Source: Nitriliruptoraceae bacterium (GTDB lineage: Bacteria > Actinomycetota > Nitriliruptoria > Nitriliruptorales > Nitriliruptoraceae). Taken from it: 13,394 nucleotides of DNA. Positions 7,710 through 13,394 of the stretch are shown piece by piece. The notes under the pieces were generated by a model. That model saw only the letters and a program-made list of their open reading frames with translations. It was not told where the DNA came from and searched no databases. Numbering within the stretch: the stretch's first letter is position 1; the number at the start of each line of letters is the position of its first letter. A program made the translations under genes and the position numbers. The DNA lies in the NCBI GenBank assembly GCA_007131525.1, contig SLQK01000080.1:1-13394 (forward strand), read 5' to 3'.

Positions 7710-8237
7710 TCAGGCGTCGGGGTCGTCGAGGGCGTCCTCGGCGAGGTCGAGCAGGTCACGGACCTCGGCCGTGGTGGTGATCGGATCGGAGCGGTCGAAG
7801 CGCAGGGTCAGCTCGAAGGTCGCGCCGAGCACCACCTCGTCGTCCGGCGCGATCATCATCAGGTGCAGACCGCCGGGCCGGAAGCGCACGGTCTCGCCTG
7901 CCGGGAGCGGGACCTGCTCGAGCGAGACCATCGTGGCCCGGTCGTCCTCGATCCGGGTCTCGTGCAGCTCGATTCCGAGGGCAGCGTCGGTGTCGACGGC
8001 GACCAGGGCGTCGTCGCCGTCACCCAGGTTGGAGATCGTGAGCACGATCTGGGAGCTCCCCGCCAGCGGCACCGCCGCCTGGGCGGCGCTGACCTCCAGC
8101 TCCGGGCTGCCGGTTGCGGTGCAGGCGCCGGCGAGCAGGGCCAGCCCGAGCAGCCAGGGCAGCACCGCCACCCGGAGGGCCCGCGCCGGTCGCGGACCAC
8201 GCCGCGGGCGTCGGCGGGCAGCGGGGGGAGAGGCCAC
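7710..8237 (-). CDS. PCu(A)C-family periplasmic copper chaperone lipoprotein (DUF461)
   Basis: This 175-residue protein has a long Arg/Pro-rich n-region and a hydrophobic segment ending in a lipobox (LLAGAC, Cys39). A small beta-barrel domain follows. The copper-ligand pattern of the family, H-x10-M-x21-H-x-M, is met exactly by His92, Met103, His125 and Met127 (GGLHLMMIA). PCu(A)C proteins carry Cu(I) outside the membrane and pass it to Sco proteins and to the Cu-A centre of cytochrome oxidase. The next two genes are Sco and CtaG, which fits. The GTG at 8237 is the first reasonable start; the nearest ribosome site, GGAGG at 8254-8250, lies twelve bases upstream, which is long. The strongly basic first 20 residues may therefore be partly mis-assigned. 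The tail after about residue 158 is acidic. A 16-bp palindrome lies just upstream and could control the operon. Confidence 0.88.
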   Translation of the reverse strand: MASPPAARRRPRRGPRPARALRVAVLPWLLGLALLAGACTATGSPELEVSAAQAAVPLAGSSQIVLTISNLGDGDDALVAVDTDAALGIELHETRIEDDRATMVSLEQVPLPAGETVRFRPGGLHLMMIAPDDEVVLGATFELTLRFDRSDPITTTAEVRDLLDLAEDALDDPDA

Positions 8238-8262
8238 GATGGCGAGCGTCCTCCGGGACGAG

Positions 8263-8278
8263 GGGCACCATGGTGCCC
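8263..8278. repeat. 16-bp perfect palindrome between transporter and copper operon
   Basis: GGGCACCA at 8263-8270 is followed directly by TGGTGCCC at 8271-8278. Flanking CGGGAC (8254-8259) and GTCCCG (8280-8285) extend the symmetry, with a three-base versus one-base mismatch between the two levels. On the minus strand it lies about 30 bases after the transporter stop codon and ends right at the ribosome site of the copper chaperone gene. It could be a factor-assisted terminator of the transporter transcript, an operator for the copper operon, or a 5'-leader hairpin. There is no T-tract, so a classic intrinsic terminator is unlikely. Confidence 0.6.
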
Positions 8279-8309
8279 TGTCCCGCGCGGCTCGTCGTAC
8301 ACGGGCGCA

Positions 8310-9854
8310 TCACCAGGTGGCCAGCACCTGTGCCGCCAGGATCTTCACCACGAAGGTGGGTGGGAACAGCAGGGCGTAGGCGAGGTTGACCCGGTCGTCG
8401 CCGTCGGTGCGGTCGATCGCGAAGGCGAGGATGGCCGGTTGGTTCTGGACGCCGGCCAACGTCCCGGCGGTGCGGGGACCGCCGAACTCCAGGCGGCGGG
8501 CGGTCAGGAGCACTGCCAGCGCCATCGTGGTGGTCAGCACCGCGCCGAGCCCGAACAGCTGCAGCCCACGGGGCGAGCCGAGCGCCGCGGCCAGGTCGGG
8601 GCCGGCGCTGAGCCCCACCGTCGCGAGGAACAGCAGCACTCCGAGCTGCCGCAGCGCCTGGTTGGTGGCGTAGGGCAGCTGCCAGGTGATCCGTCCGAGG
8701 CGGCCCACACGCCCGAGCACGAGCCCGACCAGGAGCGGTGCCGCCGCCGTGCCGAGGGTCAGGGTCGTCCCGGGGAGCGGGATCGGCACCAGGCCGAGGG
8801 CGAGCCCGAGGAGCAGGCCGAGGGAGAACCCGATGGGGTCGGCGACGACCACCGCCCGCTCGGAGTCGCCGAGCTCGGTCACGACCTCGTGGAGGCGGTC
8901 GCGGGGGGCGACCACGCGGATCCGGTCCCCGAGCTCCACGATCAGGTCGGGACGGGCGACGAGGTCGACGTCCCCGCGCCGGACGAACCCGGCCACGGCG
9001 TCGAACCGGTCGAGGTCGAGGTCCGCGACGCGCACGCCGGCGTAGCGCGCGTTGGACAGCACGACCCGCTGGAAGTCGACCTGGTGCCGATCCAGCGGCA
9101 GGTCGTCGTGGGCGACGTGGCCGACGTGGTCGGTGAAGGCCTCCAGGACCGGAGCGGGACCGACCACGGTGAGCAGATCGCCGGGTCGGGGGATGTCGTC
9201 GCCATCCGGGGTCCACTCGTCGCCGTCGCGACGCAGGCGGGTGAACACCAGGTCCGCCCCCTCGAAGGAGCGCAACTGCCCGAGCGATGGCAGGTCCGCG
9301 ACCGTGATCTCCAGGGTGCGGTAGCCGGCGGTCTGGGGTGGCTCGCGGTCCTCCTCGGTCGGCCGGCGACGGCTCCAGGCCTGGCCGGCCACGATGGCCA
9401 GCAACACGCCGACGACGCCGAAGGGGTAGGAGATCGAGAAGCCGACGACCGGGTCGTTGGATCCGGCCGCCTCGACCGCGGCGGCGACCCCCGGGGTGTT
9501 GGTCATCGCGCCGGCGTACACCCCGGCGATGTCCGCGGGCTCAAGCCCCATGGCTCGGCCGAGCGCTCCGGCCAGGACGGCGACCGCGACCAGCACCAGC
9601 ACCGCTGCGAGGATGGCCCGGGCGTTCCGCCGCAGCCCACTGAAGAAGGAGGGGCCACCGGCCAGCCCGATCGTGTAGGCGAACAGGGTGAGGCCGAGGG
9701 TCCCGAGCAGGTCGGGCACGGTCCCGGCGATGTCCGGCAGCAGAGCGGACAGGGCGAGGCCCGCGAACAGCGCGCCGGCCGGACCGAGGCTCACGCCCGC
9801 GATCCGGATCGCCCCGAGCAGCGTGCCGAGCGTGAGCACCAGGAACAGCGCCAC
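8310..9854 (-). CDS. Putative transporter, aspartate:alanine exchanger (AAE) family, YidE/YbjL type with two TrkA-C domains
   Basis: This 514-residue membrane protein has the duplicated layout of the AAE family. An N-terminal helix bundle (about 1-158) carries MTNTPGVAAA at 117-126. Two soluble TrkA-C/RCK_C domains follow (about 178-250 and 262-333), then a C-terminal bundle (about 340-514) carrying GVQNQPAILAF at 468-478. The paired segments TIGLAGGPSFFSGL (61-74) and GLSAGPDLAAAL (414-425) mark the internal repeat. Members exchange amino or organic acids; the substrate cannot be read from sequence. The TrkA-C domains suggest gating by a small ligand. The GTG at 9854 has no clear ribosome site, and the family usually has several more residues before the first helix (upstream codons read LLTASPLV). 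Use of a CTG at 9875 is possible. It is separated from the downstream copper operon by 72 bases and from the upstream protease by 284 bases. Confidence 0.82.
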   Translation of the reverse strand: MALFLVLTLGTLLGAIRIAGVSLGPAGALFAGLALSALLPDIAGTVPDLLGTLGLTLFAYTIGLAGGPSFFSGLRRNARAILAAVLVLVAVAVLAGALGRAMGLEPADIAGVYAGAMTNTPGVAAAVEAAGSNDPVVGFSISYPFGVVGVLLAIVAGQAWSRRRPTEEDREPPQTAGYRTLEITVADLPSLGQLRSFEGADLVFTRLRRDGDEWTPDGDDIPRPGDLLTVVGPAPVLEAFTDHVGHVAHDDLPLDRHQVDFQRVVLSNARYAGVRVADLDLDRFDAVAGFVRRGDVDLVARPDLIVELGDRIRVVAPRDRLHEVVTELGDSERAVVVADPIGFSLGLLLGLALGLVPIPLPGTTLTLGTAAAPLLVGLVLGRVGRLGRITWQLPYATNQALRQLGVLLFLATVGLSAGPDLAAALGSPRGLQLFGLGAVLTTTMALAVLLTARRLEFGGPRTAGTLAGVQNQPAILAFAIDRTDGDDRVNLAYALLFPPTFVVKILAAQVLATW

Positions 9855-9878
9855 CAGCGGTGACGCGGTGAGCAGGTC

Positions 9879-9905
9879 GGTGACGGCGGTGACGGCGGTG
9901 ACGGC
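9879..9905. repeat. Three tandem copies of a 9-bp unit (GGTGACGGC)
   Basis: The unit occurs at 9879-9887, 9888-9896 and 9897-9905 without change, just upstream of the annotated transporter start. On the minus strand it is in frame with the transporter and would read as Ala-Val-Thr repeats if translation began further upstream. The repeat could vary in copy number by slippage. Its position in the leader would then change the spacing between promoter and start, or the length of the N-terminus. Confidence 0.75.
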
Positions 9906-9921
9906 GGCCTCGAGGTGGTGG

Positions 9922-9933
9922 TCGACGCGTCGA
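9922..9933. promoter_or_regulatory. 12-bp perfect palindrome, candidate operator upstream of the transporter
   Basis: TCGACGCGTCGA is self-complementary. A second dyad, GCCTCG (9907-9912) with CGAGGC (9931-9936), overlaps it. On the minus strand a -10-like TAGCCT sits at 9938-9933, so a start of transcription near 9926 would fall inside the palindrome, as in a repressor site. No convincing -35 element was found. The assignment rests on position and symmetry only. Confidence 0.35.
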
Positions 9934-10009
9934 GGCTAGGGCAGGCGGGCGCCGCCCACCCCCAGCGGGGCGGCGGGCCAGCGGCTGCCGCTCGCGCGCG
10001 GTGCCGCCC

Positions 10010-10062
10010 GGTTGCTCGCGCACCGCCGTGGGCACAGGTCCTGCCACGGTGCGCGAGCAACC
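10010..10062 (-). repeat. Intergenic hairpin with 16-bp perfect stem
   Basis: GGTTGCTCGCGCACCG at 10010-10025 is exactly complementary to CGGTGCGCGAGCAACC at 10047-10062. The 21-base loop can add an inner GGCA/TGCC stem. It lies between the protease stop and the transporter start, both on the minus strand, and has no T-tract. It may be a factor-dependent terminator or mRNA-stabilising end for the protease, a regulator site, or a dispersed palindromic repeat. The rest of 9855-10138 shows no open frame that looks coding. Confidence 0.6.
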
Positions 10063-10109
10063 CGCCGACGGCCGCACGTGGTCGCGTCAGCCACGGCGGC
10101 GGCGTCTGC

Positions 10110-10134
10110 GCGCGCCCTCACGGCGTGGGCGCGC
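10110..10134 (-). terminator. Probable terminator hairpin after the S8 protease gene
   Basis: GCGCGCCC (10110-10117) pairs with GGGCGCGC (10127-10134) around a nine-base loop. It begins four bases after the protease stop codon on the minus strand. No run of T follows, as is usual for hairpin terminators in very GC-rich actinobacteria, so the call depends on position and stem strength. Confidence 0.45.
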
Positions 10135-10138
10135 AGCC

Positions 10139-12736
10139 TCACGGCCTGCGGAAGGCGATCGTCGTGTCGGCGTTGCCGCCGGCGTGCTCGTGGCGCAGCA
10201 TCCAGCGCCCGTCCCGGACGATCGCCGGGGTGGCACGGCCGTCGCCGGTCCAGTCGCCGGTGACGGGAAGGTCCCCCGCCAGGACGCGGCCGTAGACGTA
10301 GCGCAGGTCTGCCGACCCACCGGCCAGCTCGTTGCGGAGCAGCCACGTGCCGTCCCGCACCACGCCGATGGTGTCGCGGCCGTCGGCGTTCCAGTCGCCC
10401 CAGAGTGGACGGTCGCCGCGGGTGAGTCGGCCGTACACGAAGAGTCGGTCGGCGTTCCCACCGCTCTGCTGGAACCGCAGGTGCCACTCGCGGTCACGGA
10501 TGATGCCGGGGAGGTCCTGGGGACCGCCGGTCCAGGCGCCGGCGATCGGGACGTCGCCGAGGGCGACCCTTCCGTAGGTGAAGCTGCGCGTGGCTGCGCC
10601 GCCCGCCAACCGGTCGTTCAGGAACCAGGTCCCGTCACGGATCACCGAGACCGTGTCGGCGCCATCACCGTTCCAGTCGGCAACGACCGGCACGTCGCCC
10701 GGACGTCCGTAGGTGTAGCGGATGACCTCGCCGTCGGCGGTCCGCAGCCTGACCCGGCCGTCGCACCACCAACCGATCCCGTCACGGCCGGACGTGTCCC
10801 AGTCGCCGGTCAGGGGGGTACAGGTCGCGGGGGTGCGCCTCGGCTCGGCGGTCCGGACGTTCGAGACGGGCGAGCGGTTGCCGGCCCCGTCCGTGGCCGT
10901 GACGCAGTAGCGGTAGCGCGTGCCGTTGGTGAGCGACTCGTCGTTGGTGCTCGTGCGGGTGCCCGTCCAGACCACCGGTGAGGACCCCGTGCAGGTGCTG
11001 CCGGTCGACCGGTGGAGGCGGTAGGTGACCGGGCCGGTCGGGTCGTCGACCTCAGACCACCGCAGGTCGACCGACCGGTCACCGGCTGCCGGGGGCGCGA
11101 GTCGCGGCGCCGGCGGCGGGCTGGTGTCCCTGGCGGCGATGGCGACGACGTTCGATCGCTCCGAGGTGGCGCCGGCGCTGTCCCGGGCGTAGACGCAGTA
11201 CCGGTAGGTCCGCCCGTGGGTCAGGCCGGTGTCGGTGTAGCTGCGGTCGGTGAACGACGTGGCAGCATCCGGGATCCGAGGCGAGGTGTCGTCGCACACG
11301 CCACCCGTCGAGCGGTGCAGTTCGTAGCGGTACCCCGTGCCGGAGCCACCGGAGGTGGCGGTCCAGCTGAGTGCAACCGTCCGGTCGCCGGCGGTGCCCG
11401 AGAGCATCACCGCGGTCAACGGGTCCGGTTCGATGTCCGGGAGGGGATCGGGCGCACCGTCGCCGTTGCCAGGATCATCGGGGTCGAACTCGGCTCCTCC
11501 CGGCACGACGCCGGGGGCGGAGATCAGGCCCGATGCGACCCAGCTGAGGGGGTCGGCGGTGTCCATCGCGCGAGCACGTAGCTGCTCGGGCGTGAGGGAG
11601 GGATCGTCGTCGTAGGCGAGCGCGAGCAGTCCGGTCACGAAGGGTGTGGCGGAGGAGGTGCCGCAGTAGTTCCGGAACGTCCCCGTGTGGGACTGGGCGA
11701 TGTTGCACCCGGGGGCGGCGATGTCGACCTGGGGGCCGTGGTTCGACCAGAGGTACCGGTTACGGTCGGGATCGGCTCCCGCGACCGACAGCACCTCCGG
11801 GTAGGCCGCCGGGTAGAGCGAGGCCACCTCGCCGCTGTTGCCGGCTGCGGCGATGACGGTCACGCCGTTGGCATGCGCGTGCAGGACCGCGTCGCGCATC
11901 ACCTGGTTCCCGGCGACGCCACCTGCGGAGATGTTGACCAGCTCGGCGCCGTTGTCGACCGCCCACCGCAGGCCCGTCGCCAGCTGCGACATGGTCCCGC
12001 TGCCCTGGTCGCTCAGTGCCTTCACCGGCAGGATCCGGCAGCCCCAGCACTGCCCGGCGAAGCCGATCCCGTTGTCACCGGCGGCGGCGATGACGGTGGC
12101 CGACAGGGTCCCGTGGCCGTTGCCGTCGGCCGTGCCGGTCCCACCGGTCTGGGCGTTGAAGCCGGGCAGCACACGGCCCGTGAGCTCGGAGGTGGCGTTG
12201 ACGCCGGTGTCGAGCACCCCGACCACGGGAGCGCGTCGGGTGCCGACCGTGACATCCCACGCCGACGGCATCGCCGTCGCGATCTGACCCCACTGCTGCT
12301 GCCAGAAGGGGTCGGTCGGTACCCGCACGATGGTCGTGACCGGGTCGGGCTCGGCTGCCACGGCCACGCCGGCCGCGACCAGCCCCTCGGCGAGCTCCGC
12401 CATCTCCTCCAGGGGCAGCTCGCGGTCCAGCTCCACGACGATGGAGCCGTCGTGGAGCCGCGCGACCTGTCGGCCGCCGGTCGCACTCTCCACGGTGCGG
12501 GCCGCTGTCGTGCCTGCGGCCGAGCTCGCGGTCTCCGCCGGGGTGACCACCAGCCGCTGGGTGCGCTGGAGGTCGATCGCGGCCGTCGTCGGCGTGGCCT
12601 CGCCAGCGTCCCGGTCCGAGCGCTCCTGGGCGGCCGCGCTGGGCATGCCGCCGATCGTCAGCGACAGCACCAGGATCAGCAGCAGGACCGCCGATGTTCG
12701 CGAGGTGGTGCACCCCTCGGCTGTAGCGCACACCAC
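10139..12736 (-). CDS. Secreted subtilisin-like (S8) serine protease with two FnIII domains and C-terminal propeller-like repeats
   Basis: This 865-residue pre-pro-protein has a hydrophobic signal (about 15-30, cleavage probably near PSAAAQ, 32-37). A propeptide-like region (about 85-140) ends in RVPTDPFWQQQWG, the usual junction before an S8 catalytic domain (about 141-410). The triad is visible as Asp176 (VLDTG), His208 (GNGHGT) and Ser361 (CGTSSATP), with oxyanion Asn300 (AAAGNSG). An acidic linker (417-438) leads to two fibronectin III domains (about 438-536 and 538-632). Each has one Cys pair (481/514 and 582/611) at matching places. Five repeats of about 46 residues follow (643-865), of the form DWNGDGxDT...RDGTWxLR...AGGxAD...YGR...GDxPV. 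The GTG at 12736 is chosen because GGGAGG at 12751-12746 lies nine bases upstream and it gives a normal signal peptide; an in-frame GTG at 12796 would add 20 residues. It likely degrades or processes extracellular protein. The substrate is unknown. Confidence 0.88.
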   Translation of the reverse strand: MVCATAEGCTTSRTSAVLLLILVLSLTIGGMPSAAAQERSDRDAGEATPTTAAIDLQRTQRLVVTPAETASSAAGTTAARTVESATGGRQVARLHDGSIVVELDRELPLEEMAELAEGLVAAGVAVAAEPDPVTTIVRVPTDPFWQQQWGQIATAMPSAWDVTVGTRRAPVVGVLDTGVNATSELTGRVLPGFNAQTGGTGTADGNGHGTLSATVIAAAGDNGIGFAGQCWGCRILPVKALSDQGSGTMSQLATGLRWAVDNGAELVNISAGGVAGNQVMRDAVLHAHANGVTVIAAAGNSGEVASLYPAAYPEVLSVAGADPDRNRYLWSNHGPQVDIAAPGCNIAQSHTGTFRNYCGTSSATPFVTGLLALAYDDDPSLTPEQLRARAMDTADPLSWVASGLISAPGVVPGGAEFDPDDPGNGDGAPDPLPDIEPDPLTAVMLSGTAGDRTVALSWTATSGGSGTGYRYELHRSTGGVCDDTSPRIPDAATSFTDRSYTDTGLTHGRTYRYCVYARDSAGATSERSNVVAIAARDTSPPPAPRLAPPAAGDRSVDLRWSEVDDPTGPVTYRLHRSTGSTCTGSSPVVWTGTRTSTNDESLTNGTRYRYCVTATDGAGNRSPVSNVRTAEPRRTPATCTPLTGDWDTSGRDGIGWWCDGRVRLRTADGEVIRYTYGRPGDVPVVADWNGDGADTVSVIRDGTWFLNDRLAGGAATRSFTYGRVALGDVPIAGAWTGGPQDLPGIIRDREWHLRFQQSGGNADRLFVYGRLTRGDRPLWGDWNADGRDTIGVVRDGTWLLRNELAGGSADLRYVYGRVLAGDLPVTGDWTGDGRATPAIVRDGRWMLRHEHAGGNADTTIAFRRP

Positions 12737-12766
12737 CGCGTCTGGCCTCCCGGGTCTGGAACCGTC

Positions 12767-12815
12767 ACGATAGGCCGCAGCGGGGCGGCCGGCCACCGCG
12801 TGGCGCTCCTATGCT
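12767..12815. promoter_or_regulatory. Divergent promoter region between protease and small membrane protein
   Basis: Two TANNNT elements point away from each other. TATCGT lies on the minus strand (12772-12767), some 30 bases before the protease start. TATGCT lies on the plus strand (12810-12815), 24 bases before the ATG at 12840. Neither has a good -35 hexamer at the normal spacing, so this is a positional guess. If both are used, the two genes share about 100 bases of regulatory DNA. Confidence 0.3.
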
Positions 12816-12839
12816 CACCGCCCCACGAGGAGCGCGGCC

Positions 12840-13139
12840 ATGTACCTGCTGACCACGACCGGGACGGCCGTGGCGCTGACCGCCGGGCTGGCGCTGATGG
12901 TCATCGGTGCGGTCGGCGCCACGATGACCCAGCGCCACCTCGATGACGCCGGCCGCTCCCGCTGGGCGTTGCTGGCGTTGGTGCCCTACGGCGTGCTGCT
13001 CGGTGCCGGTGCCTCCCTGGTCCGGGGGTGGGATCTCGCCTCCTCGTTGCTGGTCGGGGCGCTGCTCCTGCCGCTGGTCGGGGCCGTGGGCCGGTTGGTG
13101 GAGGTCCGCCGGGCGCGCCGGGCTACCCGCCGCCCCTGA
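12840..13139 (+). CDS. Small three-helix membrane protein of unknown function
   Basis: This 99-residue protein starts at an ATG with GAGGAG (12827-12832) seven bases upstream, one of the best ribosome sites in the window. Three hydrophobic segments are clear: about residues 8-29, 42-60 and 66-87. A charged loop (QRHLDDAGRSR, 31-41) separates the first two, and the tail is very basic (VEVRRARRATRRP). The tail would place the C-terminus in the cytoplasm by the positive-inside rule. It resembles no family I can name beyond generic small actinobacterial membrane proteins. It is divergent from the secreted protease, which raises but does not show a link to secretion or the cell envelope. Confidence 0.75.
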   Translation: MYLLTTTGTAVALTAGLALMVIGAVGATMTQRHLDDAGRSRWALLALVPYGVLLGAGASLVRGWDLASSLLVGALLLPLVGAVGRLVEVRRARRATRRP

Positions 13140-13152
13140 CGCCGGGCGCGAG

Positions 13153-13293
13153 GTGACCGGCACCGCCTGCCTGCCACGCTGCGGTCACGGGCTGGCTCCC
13201 GCCGCCTGCCCTGTCTGCCGGGTGGCTCTCCGACTGCCGGGGGACCCGAGGTTCCTCCTGGAGGACGACGGCAGGCGCCGCCGGTGTGCGTAG
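13153..13293 (+). CDS. Possible 46-residue zinc-ribbon-like micro-protein
   Basis: A GTG-started frame begins 13 bases after the membrane protein stop and ends at TAG 13291-13293. It carries Cys6, Cys10, His12, Cys19 and Cys22 in the order C-x3-C-x-H-x6-C-x2-C (CLPRCGHG then CPVCR), which looks like a small zinc-binding knuckle pair. Third positions are mostly G or C, like the neighbouring genes. Against it, there is no good ribosome site, and the start of the frame can fold into a weak hairpin (GTGACCG 13153-13159 with CGGTCAC 13182-13188) that might be a terminator for the membrane gene. The frame may therefore be non-coding. Confidence 0.35.
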   Translation: MTGTACLPRCGHGLAPAACPVCRVALRLPGDPRFLLEDDGRRRRCA

Positions 13294-13342
13294 GTTCGGA
13301 TCGGAATCCAGCTGGCCGTCGTGCGGTCGGCGCGAACCTCGG
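13246..13342 (+). promoter_or_regulatory. Alternative inverted repeats sharing an arm next to a ribosome binding site
   Basis: GAACCTCGG (13334-13342) is complementary over nine bases to CCGAGGTTC (13246-13254). Its first part, as CGAACCT (13333-13339), is complementary over seven bases to AGGTTCG (13292-13298). The two pairings exclude each other, and the shared arm overlaps the GGAG ribosome site of the gene at 13350. The nearer pair would be in the mRNA if transcription began at or before 13291. A leader switch is possible; chance pairing in GC-rich DNA is also possible. Confidence 0.25.
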
Positions 13343-13349
13343 AGCCCCC

Positions 13350-13394
13350 GTGTCCACCGCCACCGACGGCCCCGTCAGCGTCGTCGTCCAGGGA
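13350..13394 (+). CDS. Start of an unidentified gene, cut by the window end
   Basis: A GTG at 13350 has GGAG at 13341-13344 five bases upstream and opens a frame to the last base. The 15 visible residues (VSTATDGPVSVVVQG) are too few to assign a family. A -10-like TAGGTT lies at 13291-13296. The 13294-13349 leader contains one arm of two alternative inverted repeats that touch the ribosome site. Confidence 0.5.
   Translation, partial: MSTATDGPVSVVVQG

Noticed and set aside
7140..9863. A 907-codon open frame on the plus strand opposite the Sco, copper chaperone and transporter genes
   Set aside because: It runs antisense across three well-recognised genes and their gaps. Its product is a low-complexity Gly/Arg/Gln/Glu/His mix with no domain, and long antisense frames are expected where third positions are almost all G or C.
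9879..9905. CRISPR-like or satellite array
   Set aside because: The units are 9 bp, directly adjacent, only three in number and without spacers.
12736..12796. Longer protease N-terminus from the GTG at 12796
   Set aside because: It would put 34 polar residues before the signal helix and has no good ribosome site; the GTG at 12736 has both a good site and a normal signal peptide.

Overview
The DNA is very GC-rich, with G or C at nearly every third codon position, frequent GTG starts and GA-rich ribosome binding sites. Together with the gene families present, this points to a chromosomal stretch of a high-GC actinomycetote. A deep lineage such as the Nitriliruptoria or Acidimicrobiia is a guess that the window cannot settle. 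No RNA genes, insertion sequences, prophage genes or CRISPR arrays were seen.

Region 1 (1-6086, plus strand) is a two-gene lipid or polyketide block. It opens with the last 220 codons of a large synthase that ends in a dehydratase-like hot-dog domain. An 1802-residue multidomain protein of the fused acyl-CoA carboxylase type follows almost without a gap. Its biotin carrier site (MKM) and carboxyltransferase half look intact. Its N-terminal biotin carboxylase half has lost the whole ATP-grasp B subdomain and nearly all residues that bind Mg-ATP and bicarbonate. This is the most unusual thing in the window: a carboxylase-shaped protein that should not be able to carboxylate its own biotin.

Region 2 (6100-8237, minus strand) is a compact copper-delivery operon for cytochrome c oxidase. 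It runs from a PCu(A)C-type periplasmic copper chaperone lipoprotein to a Sco-family lipoprotein to the CtaG-type membrane assembly factor, with the last two translationally coupled. It converges on region 1 over a 13-base gap, and an 11-bp hairpin lies inside the 3' end of ctaG.

Region 3 (8310-9854, minus strand) is an aspartate:alanine-exchanger-type (YidE/YbjL) transporter with two internal TrkA-C domains. A 16-bp perfect palindrome separates it from the copper operon. A 284-bp gap upstream of it holds a 9-bp triplicated repeat, a 12-bp palindrome and a hairpin with a 16-bp perfect stem.

Region 4 (10139-12736, minus strand) is a secreted subtilisin-family (S8) protease with two disulfide-type fibronectin III domains and five propeller-like C-terminal repeats.

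Region 5 (12840-13394, plus strand) is divergent from the protease. It holds a 99-residue three-helix membrane protein, a possible 46-residue zinc-ribbon micro-protein, and the first 15 codons of a gene that runs off the window.
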